Assembly: GCF_000374045.1 (NCBI RefSeq)
Contig: NZ_KB893385.1
Location: 181,702-245,701, forward strand
Direction of reading: 5' to 3'
Source: Segetibacter koreensis DSM 18137
GTDB taxonomy: Bacteria; Bacteroidota; Bacteroidia; Chitinophagales; Chitinophagaceae
Length of the DNA stretch: 64,000 bases
Every line of letters begins with the position of its first letter. Position 1 is the stretch's first letter. The position numbers and the translations under genes are program-made. The notes under the pieces are model-generated. The model was given only the letters and a program-made list of their open reading frames with translations, searched no databases and had not been told where the DNA came from. This document shows positions 55,968-64,000 of the stretch, piece by piece.

Positions 55968-56759
55968 TTAAAATTGATCAAGGTTTTGTTCATATTCTTC
56001 ATTGATGATATAGTCACTTTCTAGTTCCTTTAACGGATCATCGTTCGGGCCGCAGAAGCCATAATGTAAGTGGCGTCGCCAGCCTTCCGCATGTTTGAAC
56101 TTCTTCGACATCTGTCCTACTTTTAAAGAAACGTCTTCCATGGTTTGTAAATAGGAGTTTAGCTTTTGGCTTACATCCAGCCAGTTTTGCTGGCTTTGAT
56201 GAGCTTTTAATGCTTCTAATTTTTGCTGATGTACCGAAGTTGTATTCACAAATGCACCTGCTGTTATCGTTTTGCGCAATGGATCTCTTAAGCCGTGTGG
56301 CAAAGCATGATAGAGAGTGCAATCATAATTATCAGCAACTTGTTCAGGAATAGTATGGAAGTTTCTCATTCCCCTTGCAAAGCTCGCCGTTACTGCCACG
56401 CGGCTTGTGTTAACATGGTCTTCCATGTAATCAACGGGTGAATGCGTCAAAACTATTTTTGGCTTTACTTCTCTGATAATTGATGCCAGTTGCCTCAGTG
56501 TTTTTTCGTCATAAAATATTTCGATGTCATTGCAGAAAGGAGGATGAAAATGGGCCCCTAATATTTCTGCTGCTCTTTTTGCTTCTTCCAGGCGCATCTT
56601 TTTTATAGTTTCAGAGTCATGTTCAGTAGTGCCCACGTTGCCAGAAGCAAGATTGAAATAATGAATTTCATAACCTCGTTTTTTAAGCAGCAATAAGGTT
56701 CCTGCCATCATAAATTCTATATCATCCGGGTGAGCAGCTATCGCAATTGCAGTTTTCAT
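55968..56759 (-). CDS. PIG-L family amino-sugar deacetylase
   Basis: A 263-residue LmbE/PIG-L zinc hydrolase that removes acetyl from N-acetylated sugars. Zinc ligands: AHPDDIEF (His10, Asp13) and MEDHVNTSRVA (His115, Asp114); LASGNVGTTEHDSETIK is the catalytic-loop region. No signal peptide, so it is cytoplasmic. As first gene of the operon PIG-L, NagB-like, transporter, GH20, it probably deacetylates GlcNAc (or a derivative) before the NagB-like enzyme acts. Confidence 0.9.
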   Translation of the reverse strand: MKTAIAIAAHPDDIEFMMAGTLLLLKKRGYEIHYFNLASGNVGTTEHDSETIKKMRLEEAKRAAEILGAHFHPPFCNDIEIFYDEKTLRQLASIIREVKPKIVLTHSPVDYMEDHVNTSRVAVTASFARGMRNFHTIPEQVADNYDCTLYHALPHGLRDPLRKTITAGAFVNTTSVHQQKLEALKAHQSQQNWLDVSQKLNSYLQTMEDVSLKVGQMSKKFKHAEGWRRHLHYGFCGPNDDPLKELESDYIINEEYEQNLDQF

Positions 56760-57258
56760 TCTTTTATTTTAACTGTTACAGAACATTATACTTTGATGTA
56801 AATTTTCTTTTAATCCAACCAATACCCGATTGTCCAAAGGAAAAGCACAATACACATTGCATAAAGCAGGGAGCCATTTTCCGGCGAACCGGGAACTTTG
56901 GCGCATATATTCTGATAGAACCATCTCAAGGGACTTATATAACTCGTTTGACCGCTTTCATCAATACCACCCGGTATTCTTATAAAACGGCGCTTTGAGC
57001 TAACCCATTATTCAAGAAAGCATCACGATCCAAAATAAAAGTTTTTGAACTGTAAAAGATACGCCGTATGCGTTGTTCTATCCTCAATTTGCGTATCTTT
57101 TCTTTGCAAATTGCACCGATGTAACAGTGAAGTTTATTTGTTGGTTTATTAAAGATATTCAAATGCTCATTTATGGGAGAGGCGGTTTTTTTATTGCATT
57201 TTATAAAAAAGGACATTGAAACCAGCAAGGCGTCATTTAAAAGTTTTAGACTCATATA
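56760..57258. promoter_or_regulatory. Divergent control region of the hexosamine operon and its regulator
   Basis: No gene; the 107-codon frame at its right end is an antisense shadow. An 11-bp perfect inverted repeat, aaaagatacgc (57054-57064) and gcgtatctttt (57091-57101), lies between the divergent starts and is a candidate binding site for the XylR-like regulator. No exact TAnnTTTG box was found. Confidence 0.45.
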
Positions 57259-58434
57259 ATGATTAAAATTGTTTTGCTTCTTGACTTTACAGAAGAATAT
57301 CATAAAAATCTGTTGCGGGGAATCATAAGATATTCAAGAGAATTTGGCCCTTGGGTCTTTTTTCGCATGCCTATCTATTATAGAGAGACCCTTGGTATTG
57401 ACGGAATTCTCAAATGGGCTGACGATTGGGGAGCCAAAGGGTTGATAGGGCAGCTATATAACAATTCTGAAATATGGAAATTCACCAATGCCGGAATTTC
57501 CGTTATAGCCCAGGATTTCGAAGAGCGATTCGACAACGTACCCAATATAACAGGGGCATATCGCGAAACGGGAAGGCTTGGCGCGGAGTATTTCCTGAAA
57601 AAGGGATTTAAAAACTTTGCTTTTTATGGATTTAAAGATATTGTATGGTCACGTGAGAGGGCGGAGGGCTACGAAGAAAAGGTGAATGAGGCAGGTTTTT
57701 CTGTGCACTATTTCGAAGATAAAAGGTCCCGGTCTACCGACTTGTGGTACTATAAGCCTTCCTCACTGAGCAGGTGGTTGAAATCTTTGCCAAAACCAAT
57801 CGCATTGATGACGTGTGATGATAACCAGGGACTACACATTACCGAAGCAAGCAGACATGCAGGGATTCGAGTCCCTGAGGATGTGGCGGTCCTCGGAGTG
57901 GACAATGATGAGAGTGTTTGCTTTTTGTCGGACCCACCATTATCAAGTATCAGTTTAGACGTGGAGAAAGGGGGCTATGAGGCAGCGAGACTTATGCAGG
58001 AAATGATCTTAAATGGTAAGACAAGTTCTTACAATATAACTATAAAACCTACTCACGTCAATACCCGTGCTTCAACCGATATTTATTCAACTAATGACGA
58101 TCATATAGTCACCGCTTTAAAATATATACATTCCAATATCGATAAAAATATAAGAGTGGATCAAGTTCTTAAGGAGGTGCCGTTATCCAGAAGATCACTG
58201 GAAAAGCGGTTCATTCAGACAACCGGTTATCCTGTCTATAAATACATGTATAATCTGCGAATAGAGAAATTTGCTGAAAGGTTACTAGAAACGGATATGA
58301 CCATTATTGAGATTGCGCAGGAATTGGGGTTGGATGACACCAAAAATGTCGCTCGTCAGTTTAAACATATTAAGGGTTTGACGCCCATGGAATATCGAAA
58401 AAAATATTCTATAAATAGGTTTCCCCGCATTTAA
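57259..58434 (+). CDS. XylR-like sugar-sensing AraC regulator
   Basis: A 391-residue hybrid regulator: a LacI-type periplasmic-binding-like sensor (about 1-275, with GLIGQLYNNSEIW, RETGRLGAEYFLKKGFKNFAFYGF and AVLGVDNDESVCFLSDPPLSSISLD) fused to a C-terminal AraC helix-turn-helix (about 285-391; HIVTALKYIHSNIDKNIRVDQVL, SRRSLEKRF and KGLTPMEYRKKY). This is the XylR/XylS architecture that senses an intracellular sugar. Divergent from the hexosamine operon, so it very likely controls it. Confidence 0.93.
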   Translation: MIKIVLLLDFTEEYHKNLLRGIIRYSREFGPWVFFRMPIYYRETLGIDGILKWADDWGAKGLIGQLYNNSEIWKFTNAGISVIAQDFEERFDNVPNITGAYRETGRLGAEYFLKKGFKNFAFYGFKDIVWSRERAEGYEEKVNEAGFSVHYFEDKRSRSTDLWYYKPSSLSRWLKSLPKPIALMTCDDNQGLHITEASRHAGIRVPEDVAVLGVDNDESVCFLSDPPLSSISLDVEKGGYEAARLMQEMILNGKTSSYNITIKPTHVNTRASTDIYSTNDDHIVTALKYIHSNIDKNIRVDQVLKEVPLSRRSLEKRFIQTTGYPVYKYMYNLRIEKFAERLLETDMTIIEIAQELGLDDTKNVARQFKHIKGLTPMEYRKKYSINRFPRI

Positions 58435-58559
58435 GAAGTGCCCAGGCAAACCAATTCAGTTCGAACTAAAGAGTTGTGAAAAAGAAACTTCACAATTAAC
58501 CCTAACAGCTATCCATACAACTAAAAAATTGTCAAACTCATTCTAATGGTAGCTGAGTA

Positions 58560-58949
58560 TCAGCCCCCGTTGTTAGTGGCAAAAGCTCGATCTTTGAGGC
58601 TGCTGAATATTTTGTCAAGTATCCCATTTTTGAAGTTCCTCTCTAAAGATGACTTTATAATATTCTTCGGATGGTTAGGAAATAACTGGAAACTTTTTTC
58701 ATGTACTACTACTTTGGGTTGGGCTTCAATTGCAGCCTTTACCTCTTCTTTCCATATTTTAAATGATGAGGCTAGAGCTATTGTTTCGTTAGTAGCATTT
58801 GCTTTTATTGTATCTAGTTTCTTATCAAACGTCTCCAATTTTAAAAACATTTGCTCTCTTGCTTCACTTTCTTTTTCACTTGCATCTGTAATATCAGCTT
58901 GTTGTTGCAGTATTTCTTTTAATATCGGCTCTACAGCTTGTGGGTCCAT
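58560..58949 (-). CDS. Mobile-element coiled-coil protein
   Basis: A 129-residue acidic protein I recognise only as the type found downstream of relaxase genes in Bacteroidota mobilizable elements. Residues 1-75 are predicted coiled coil (ILKEILQQQADITDASEKE, EQMFLKLETFDKKLDTIKA); the C-terminal half is basic. It is on the same strand as the relaxase, 46 bases after it. Function unknown; possibly a mobilization accessory. Confidence 0.6.
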   Translation of the reverse strand: MDPQAVEPILKEILQQQADITDASEKESEAREQMFLKLETFDKKLDTIKANATNETIALASSFKIWKEEVKAAIEAQPKVVVHEKSFQLFPNHPKNIIKSSLERNFKNGILDKIFSSLKDRAFATNNGG

Positions 58950-58995
58950 AACGATTAATTTTATTTGTTATCAATTTTTTTATCTATTTAAAAAG

Positions 58996-59970
58996 TTAAC
59001 GGTGCTGCGATAGATATAGCTTTCTTTTCTTTCTCTCTTCCTGTCGGTGTTCTTCTAATAATTCCTTCGGCACCTGGTCATCATTAGGGGGAGGGCTTAA
59101 TAGTATATTTATTGTTTTGGTTAGGAAGTTTTCCATCGCCATCAAATTGCCCCTGTCGTATAGCTCATGCCTGCGCAACAGCAATTTTGGACTTTGCGTC
59201 TGTTTTGTCTTTTCTTCCCTTCCCTGTTTTAATTGTTGCTGAAGGTCCAGTATCTTTTCAATTCTTTGTAGCGAGAAACCTACTTCACTTCCTTTTGTTT
59301 TCACCGCCTGTTTATCAGTAAAGGATATTCCCCTGCCCTTTATTATTTCATATCCCTTTTGTTTTATTTTATGTTCAAACTCATCGTAATTTTTAGATGC
59401 TGATAGGCATGCTTTGATGTCCGCCTTCAATTTTTCTTTCCTACTGTCCATTCTCAGAAGGTTTCTTTGCTGCTGGGGTAGATACTTTTTCGGACTTAGC
59501 ACCTGCTTTAAACCGTACTTTAGTTCCATCGTCCTACAGTAGCCGGCTATCTTTTTAAAGTTTTGGCTATCACTGACAACCTTACCATCATAGCCCTCCC
59601 TGTTAGCCACGATATGTATATGTGGATGATCGGTGTCATTGTGCGAGATGACGATATATTGGTTATTTTGGAAACCCATTTCTTTTGCGCATTCACCCGC
59701 CATTTCTGTCAGCTTGCCCTTATCTAGTTTATCTTCAGGTGCAAAACTCAACATAATATGTAGTACCGGCTTTTGTACTTCCTGATTTAGCGCTCGCACA
59801 TTATTAAACTGTTCTATGAGTTCATTTTTCTTTTCAAAGCATTGGTTATAGGCAATTGGCTCCGCCCTGTTTTTAGAAACTACTGCCCGGCTTTCTTCCA
59901 GCTTTTTGTCTTCCAGGCAATAGGTAATGCAACTTCTAAAAGAGCTTGATATGCTGATTTTCCCAATCAT
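58996..59970 (-). CDS. Relaxase / mobilization nuclease
   Basis: Nicks at oriT and pilots the single strand during conjugal transfer. The 324-residue protein is a MobA/VirD2-type relaxase: candidate nucleophile Tyr17 in RSCITYCLED, the HMLSFAPEDKL-like strand, and the metal-binding histidine triad His115-x-His117-x-His119 in NDTDHPHIHIVANR. The C-terminal third is charged. The frame is intact, unlike mobC which overlaps its start by 4 bases. A mating-pore system is absent in the window, so transfer would need a helper. Confidence 0.92.
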   Translation of the reverse strand: MIGKISISSSFRSCITYCLEDKKLEESRAVVSKNRAEPIAYNQCFEKKNELIEQFNNVRALNQEVQKPVLHIMLSFAPEDKLDKGKLTEMAGECAKEMGFQNNQYIVISHNDTDHPHIHIVANREGYDGKVVSDSQNFKKIAGYCRTMELKYGLKQVLSPKKYLPQQQRNLLRMDSRKEKLKADIKACLSASKNYDEFEHKIKQKGYEIIKGRGISFTDKQAVKTKGSEVGFSLQRIEKILDLQQQLKQGREEKTKQTQSPKLLLRRHELYDRGNLMAMENFLTKTINILLSPPPNDDQVPKELLEEHRQEERKKRKLYLSQHR

Positions 59971-60367
59971 TTGAATGCGGCTTCAATGGTTTTAGCCAGC
60001 TCTCTTAGATGCACCGCCAGTACCTGCAGCTCAGCTCTCTCAAAAGCGTTTAGTTCTTCGCCTAGGTTTCTTTTATGCGCTATTTGATTTAGTTTAGCTG
60101 CCAAGTGATTAAGGGTTCCGATAAGTTGCAAAACCTCTTTCGGAAGAAACTTAACCTTCCTGTCAACTTGTCTTTTTAACCCAAGACCTCGTAAATATTC
60201 CGACACCTTGAGGTTTAATTCTTTCGCATAATACCTGATGGTAATTACATCAATACGGCTACACATGACAGTAATTTTCTGGTCAAGATGATCGCGTTTT
60301 TTCGATCTTCCACCTTTCCTGGACCCTTGGTTTTATCAGTTTTTAATACCTCTCCCTCGATTTTCAT
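59967..60367 (-). pseudogene. MobC relaxosome accessory protein, one-base frameshift
   Basis: MobC helps the relaxase open oriT. The 3' frame encodes KKRDHLDQKITVMC, then RYYAKELNLKVSEYLRGLGL and LNHLAAKLNQIAHKRNLG, typical of Bacteroidota MobC (ribbon-helix-helix plus helical tail). The start, MKIEGEVLKTDKTKGPG from ATG 60367, is in another frame. Restoring one A in the run at 60315-60317 joins them as KTKGPGKGGRSKKRD, which matches the expected N-terminus. So the gene carries a single-base deletion; a 99-residue product from an internal ATG at 60266 would lack part of the DNA-binding strand. Sequencing error cannot be excluded. Confidence 0.75.
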
Positions 60368-60474
60368 ACATATAATTTTTAGAAGTTTTTCTTGTAGCTC
60401 ACCTTGACTGAATGCGATAGCATGAGAGCTGAAAAGTTTTGACCCGGTCAAAACATAGCTGGCATCGTAATAAT

Positions 60475-61395
60475 TCAAAAATGCCTTCCTAACTTCTGGC
60501 CTTGTCTGAAGTGCTGACTTTTATGAAGCAGGTAGTCATTTAAGTCTTTATGATTTTCGTACAAATGACATTTGTCAATGTATTTTATATCCCACTTTAA
60601 AGCCGACTGTGTGTTCTTTATTCCTGCTTCATCCCTGTCCAGGTACAGGTTAATTTTGTCGTGTTCCTCCATGAATTGCCTGCTCTTCACAAAAAAAGAT
60701 AAGGAGTTTAGTACAAGAAAATTTGTCAGACAAGCATTCTTTTGATGAAGTGTTTGGTAAGAAAGGAAACTAAAAAAACCTTCGAAGACAGCGACTTCTT
60801 TCGCATCTACAGTATTGATTTGAGTGATATCTTTTGGAGAACTGCTGCCTTTAAAAAGAGAATTTCTAAGCTCAAATCCTCCTGACTTGTTTTCAAAACC
60901 GATGGCAAAATATCTCTTGTCATGTAATTCGAAGTAGACCTCTTTACAATGCTTTTGTGCAATCTCTACTGGTATTTTTCTTTCATCGAGATAGCGGCAA
61001 AGGATAGAATTTGTGAGGGGTCTTGCGGCTATCACTTTTATTTTAGGTTCAAGTGCCTCCTTGGCTTCTTGAGTGTTGATAAGAGGCGGTTGAACCGGTA
61101 CGTTTCCCGGATGAAAAGAAAAAAAGTTTTCTATCTTTTCAATAAGTTGTTCAAAACTGCATTTATGGTATAAAACTCCAAAATCTATAAAGTTTCCACC
61201 CTTGCCTGAACCATGATCAAACCATGCATTTAATTTTCGGTTCACCTTAAAAGAGGCTTCTTTTTCATCTCTTAATGGTGACAAGTACCAGTAGTCATTG
61301 TTGGTGATTTTTTGTGGCTGGTAACCTAATTTCTCCAGGTACTCTACAATATCTGTTTGCCTCAATTCCTCGTAGGAAAAAAAATGGGTGGCCAT
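60475..61395 (-). CDS. Toprim-domain primase-like protein
   Basis: A 306-residue protein with an N-terminal zinc-finger-like/DnaG-type domain (YWYLSPLRDEKEASFKVNRKLNAWFDHGSGKGGNFIDF pattern, about 38-75) and a toprim-like C-terminal half (AVFEGFFSFLSYQT with the Glu, NLYLDRDEAGIKNTQ with the DxD). This is the primase-type protein found in Bacteroidota mobilizable elements between mobC and the helicase; it may prime replication of the transferred strand. Confidence 0.88.
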   Translation of the reverse strand: MATHFFSYEELRQTDIVEYLEKLGYQPQKITNNDYWYLSPLRDEKEASFKVNRKLNAWFDHGSGKGGNFIDFGVLYHKCSFEQLIEKIENFFSFHPGNVPVQPPLINTQEAKEALEPKIKVIAARPLTNSILCRYLDERKIPVEIAQKHCKEVYFELHDKRYFAIGFENKSGGFELRNSLFKGSSSPKDITQINTVDAKEVAVFEGFFSFLSYQTLHQKNACLTNFLVLNSLSFFVKSRQFMEEHDKINLYLDRDEAGIKNTQSALKWDIKYIDKCHLYENHKDLNDYLLHKSQHFRQGQKLGRHF

Positions 61396-61558
61396 ATGCT
61401 TGATTTTTTGATGATTTTGATGAAACGCACTCTTACTATTTGATTTTTAATTACTTATCACTTCATCTTTTTTTCATCAGGAGGATAAGAGCTTTCATCA
61501 AAGTGTTTTTTCTGATGAAATGTTGATGACGTTTCTGATGATCATAACTTATTTAGCT

Positions 61559-62806
61559 TCAAATACTTATACTCCTGTCATCAAAATCATCAGAAAAATG
61601 AAGGTTTATAACCTCTTTTTGTGACAGCTTATAATACCTTCCCTTGTAGTTGTATTCGTATATACTTCCGTCACTACCGAAGCGGTATTGTGTATAGGAA
61701 TTTGAGTTTTCAGAAGGAACAAGTTTCCAGGTGTCTTGAAGTACTTTTTTGATGCTGTTGCTGTCATAGCATCTAAAACCCTTTTTCTGCAACCACTCCT
61801 GCATATCGGATAAACAGAAGCATAGTTCACATAATTCCTTCTGGTCAACAATGGTTAGCAGGATTTGAGCCATCTCTACTTCGAGTTTGTTTCGGTTGTA
61901 CTTCTTTAGTCGTTTTAAGGCGCTTGTAGCGATTTGCTCAGGTGTGAACCACATCCGGGTAGCGCATTTTGTAGTAAACGGGCGGTTAAGTAAATAATGA
62001 ATAAAAACAGGAATTTCAGCTTCCAGCTCAGCCAACAGTTTATTGTTAGGTGCTTGCAATGTAGACAGCCTTCTTATCCAATACCTGATTTCCTTTGCAT
62101 CAATCATGATAAAGTTGTCTTCATTGTTGGAGCATAGGATGAACTTGCCGAAAAATTCAATTTCCTGCCTGTCCTGGCCCTTGGCTTCTATCTTATAATA
62201 ACGGGAAGTACTTAGATTTTTGATACGTTCGGAGTCTTCTTTACGGTCAAGGAAAGTTTCATCAACACCAATTATTAGTTTATGTGCCCATTCTGCATTG
62301 AAGTTGCTTCTGAAATCCTCATTGCTATTGATGGTCATGTTGGAACCGTAGATAGCTTTTAGAAAATTTAAAAAAGTTGTCTTGCCTGTATTTCGCTCTG
62401 TACTTACCAGGCATAGGATAGGAAGTATCTGTACAGGATGCAGCAGTAAAACTTTCAAGTAATCCAAACCCAGATCCAGCTGTTCGCCAAAGATGTGATT
62501 TAAAAAAACAAGGGTATGTTTGGGGTAACCCGGACGAGGCTCATGAGGAAAAGGGTAGTACTGGTTATAAAAGTTATCAATTTCCCTTTTGTATTCCAAG
62601 TGATTGGGAACAAGGCAAAAACCCTTATAACGCGGAATAGCAGATAAAAAAGCTTTTCCATAGTCCTGCTTAATACATTCTACTGACCATGGCAACAACA
62701 ACTCTGTAACATCACCTGAAGCTAGTGGTTTTCTTATTTTTCTATAATAGGTTGTACCTATACGTAAGTATTCCTGCTCCTGTTCATTCTCTACAATGCC
62801 GTTCAT
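61559..62806 (-). CDS. Primase-helicase family protein (SF3-type ATPase)
   Basis: A 415-residue AAA+/superfamily 3-like protein. Walker A is STERNTGKTTFLNF with Lys142; Walker B corresponds to KLIIGVDETFLDR, and ILCSNNEDNF is the motif C asparagine. The C-terminal region has a winged-helix look (CLSDMQEWLQKKGFRCYDSNSIKKVL). Related to phage/plasmid D5-like and DUF5906 proteins that unwind the origin. Located between the HTH gene and the toprim gene, the usual element order. Confidence 0.87.
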   Translation of the reverse strand: MNGIVENEQEQEYLRIGTTYYRKIRKPLASGDVTELLLPWSVECIKQDYGKAFLSAIPRYKGFCLVPNHLEYKREIDNFYNQYYPFPHEPRPGYPKHTLVFLNHIFGEQLDLGLDYLKVLLLHPVQILPILCLVSTERNTGKTTFLNFLKAIYGSNMTINSNEDFRSNFNAEWAHKLIIGVDETFLDRKEDSERIKNLSTSRYYKIEAKGQDRQEIEFFGKFILCSNNEDNFIMIDAKEIRYWIRRLSTLQAPNNKLLAELEAEIPVFIHYLLNRPFTTKCATRMWFTPEQIATSALKRLKKYNRNKLEVEMAQILLTIVDQKELCELCFCLSDMQEWLQKKGFRCYDSNSIKKVLQDTWKLVPSENSNSYTQYRFGSDGSIYEYNYKGRYYKLSQKEVINLHFSDDFDDRSISI

Positions 62807-62847
62807 ACTTGCTGATTTATTACAATTAAAAAAGTCTTCTGTAGGTA

Positions 62848-63132
62848 TTACAACTTCCGTCGGCTTGTTTTTACATACTCCAGCACTTCTGACCTTTGGA
62901 AGTAAACTCTACCGTTTACCTTATGGTTAGGCAAACCTTTCTTCATCCAGTCGTTAAGAGTAACCATGGAGATGCCTAAGAACCGGCCTACATCTTTCCT
63001 GCTTATAAGTGGTTACTGCGCCAGATTAGCAGACTTATCATTTTGTGCAACAGATACGCTGAGACTTTCGTTCACCGCTTCCCGGATCCAGCTCTTAATG
63101 TCGTTTTCAGTTGGGATAAATAAAGTGTCCAT
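62848..63132 (-). pseudogene. Excisionase-like helix-turn-helix protein with one nonsense codon
   Basis: From ATG 63132: MDTLFIPTENDIKSWIREA and VNESLSVSVAQNDKSANLAQ, then an in-frame TAA at 63013-63015, then PLISRKDVGRFLGISMVTLN, DWMKKGLPNHKVNGRVYF and QRSEVLEYVK to a stop at 62848-62850. The second part is the MerR/excisionase-type HTH (helix_turn_helix_17) seen at this position in related elements, where a Glu normally precedes PLISRK. A single base change would restore a 94-residue protein. It is the regulator/recombination directionality factor of the element, now probably dead. Confidence 0.75.
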
Positions 63133-63610
63133 ATGTTTTTGTTTTATGGACGTAAATCTGATTAAGAAAACTTAAGAAATCAATGATGGATTGGTAGGGG
63201 ATTTTTTAGGATTGATTTAGAAGAGGTTAGATTGGCTAAGACGTGTATGTTTGTACTAAAATAAGTAGCGGACAAAGTATTAAGTTGAAGAACTGTAAAG
63301 CTCGACTTACTCTATAGGCATCACGACGACATAGATGAGGATTTTGTGGTAGAAGTCTAGTAAAACTCAGTGTTTACTGCCTTTTTTCGTTTTTAGCCTA
63401 CCAATTTATATCAAGCTTCTTCAAATATTTGTAGTGGTGAGGGTGTGTGAGATGAACATAAATTCAACTGATGATTCAACTTATTATTAGACATTCTTAT
63501 TCGGCCTTTTCATAATCATGAAAGAACGTTTTCAATGCAAGTGTCATGAAGATCTAGTTTATAAAAGAAGCGCTTTGTTTATTGTATCTTTTTCGATATT
63601 TTTCCCTATT
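63133..63610. other. Spacer between HTH gene and histidine kinase
   Basis: No gene seen and no copy of the tRNA 3' sequence, so the right attachment site is not here. AT-rich without clear repeats. Confidence 0.35.
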
Positions 63611-64000
63611 CTATCTAATGGGTAGTGAAACGGTAAATGCGGAGAAGTCATGTTCCTGTGTTTGAACTGACAATTCCCCTCCGAGCGCTTTAATAATATC
63701 ATAACTCAATGATAGTCCCAATCCTGTTCCCTGTCCTGTTGGTTTAGTCGTAAAAAAGGGTTGAAAAATTTTATCAACTACTTTTTGCGGAATGCCTGTT
63801 CCGTTGTCTCTTACCCGAATTTGTACTTCTTCACCTGATCTTTTTGTGGTAACTAAAACTAACGGTTCAAACGTTCCATTTAGCTGTTTCTTTTTTTCAT
63901 TTACCGCATAAAAAGCATTGTTGAATAGGTTTAATAAAATTCTTCCAACATCCTGTGGAACAACCTCTATCTTTCCTATACTTTCATCAAAATGTGTTTC
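63611..64000 (-). CDS. Sensor histidine kinase, only C-terminal 129 residues in window
   Basis: The visible part is the ATPase domain of a HisKA/HATPase kinase: RILLNLFNNAFYAVNEKKKQ (N-box), VRDNGTGIPQKVVDKIFQPFFTTK in pieces (G1 and F boxes) and GTGLGLSLSYDIIKALGG (G2 box), ending SAFTVSLPIR at TAG 63611-63613. The N-terminal sensor and His box lie beyond the window. Whether it belongs to the element or to the chromosome cannot be told. Confidence 0.9.
   Translation of the reverse strand, partial: ETHFDESIGKIEVVPQDVGRILLNLFNNAFYAVNEKKKQLNGTFEPLVLVTTKRSGEEVQIRVRDNGTGIPQKVVDKIFQPFFTTKPTGQGTGLGLSLSYDIIKALGGELSVQTQEHDFSAFTVSLPIR

Noticed and set aside
56980..57303. 107-codon minus-strand frame over the regulator start
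   Set aside because: Overlaps the divergent promoter region and the regulator's first codons; no recognisable protein and a better-supported control region explains the space.
63133..63610. Search for the right attachment site of the element
   Set aside because: No sequence resembling the tRNA 3' half (47085-47126) was seen here, so the end must lie beyond the window.

Overview
The window is an AT-rich chromosomal segment of a Bacteroidota bacterium, most likely a soil or freshwater member of the Chitinophagaceae or a close relative. This rests on gene content: T9SS type A and type B sorting domains, a PorP/SprF partner, a carboxypeptidase-like-domain outer-membrane receptor, a LytTR two-component system, a HemJ-type heme pathway, and several matches to the Bacteroidota -7 promoter box TAnnTTTG. 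The genus is inference; no rRNA is present.

Layout. 1-7 kb: heme biosynthesis, with hemA-hemC-hemD-hemE on the minus strand (hemE runs off the left edge) and a divergent hemH, SIMPL protein and hemJ on the plus strand. The hemA/hemH intergenic region holds a 20-bp perfect inverted repeat, a TetR-like palindrome fused to a promoter box, and a terminator, which together suggest a small RNA. 7-12 kb: SMP-30-like hydrolase, ethanolamine-type permease and recG, which has no ATG/GTG/TTG start at the position homology requires. 12-17 kb: a giant PKD adhesin with a type B sorting domain and its PorP/SprF partner. 17-24 kb: housekeeping genes (scpA, frr, a WecA-like GlcNAc-1-P transferase, a LolE-like permease, rbfA, an MsbA-like exporter, an SDR protein). 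24-30 kb: YtxH protein, MFS transporter, small hypothetical, htpG and a solitary mlaE. 30-37 kb: surface-glycan type genes (GT2, methyltransferase, ATP-grasp, DegT aminotransferase) and a CbbX/SpoVK-like AAA+ ATPase. 36-43 kb: a TonB-receptor-like barrel protein divergent from a four-gene signalling operon: membrane protein, degenerate histidine kinase, intact histidine kinase, LytTR regulator. 43-47 kb: a T9SS type A secreted protein, a PhnB-like protein and the remains of an ABC-F ATPase.

At 47.1 kb lies the 3' half of a tRNA with a CAU anticodon, followed on its chromosomal side by its own terminator. This is one attachment end of an integrated mobilizable element that runs from there towards or past the right edge. 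The element carries a broken tyrosine integrase, a second partial integrase copy, AlkB-like and alpha-galactosidase pseudogenes, an intact hexosamine-utilisation cluster (GH20, MFS transporter, NagB-like, PIG-L deacetylase, XylR/AraC regulator), and a mobilization/replication block (coiled-coil protein, relaxase, mobC, toprim, primase-helicase, excisionase-like HTH). Integrase, mobC and the HTH gene each carry inactivating lesions, so the element looks immobilised while its sugar cargo is preserved. The window ends in a truncated histidine kinase.

The strongest candidates for something unusual are the pseudokinase-kinase-LytTR operon, the kinase-less hexosamine pathway with an altered NagB motif, the alpha-galactosidase reading frame broken only by in-frame nonsense codons, and the hemA/hemH small-RNA candidate.
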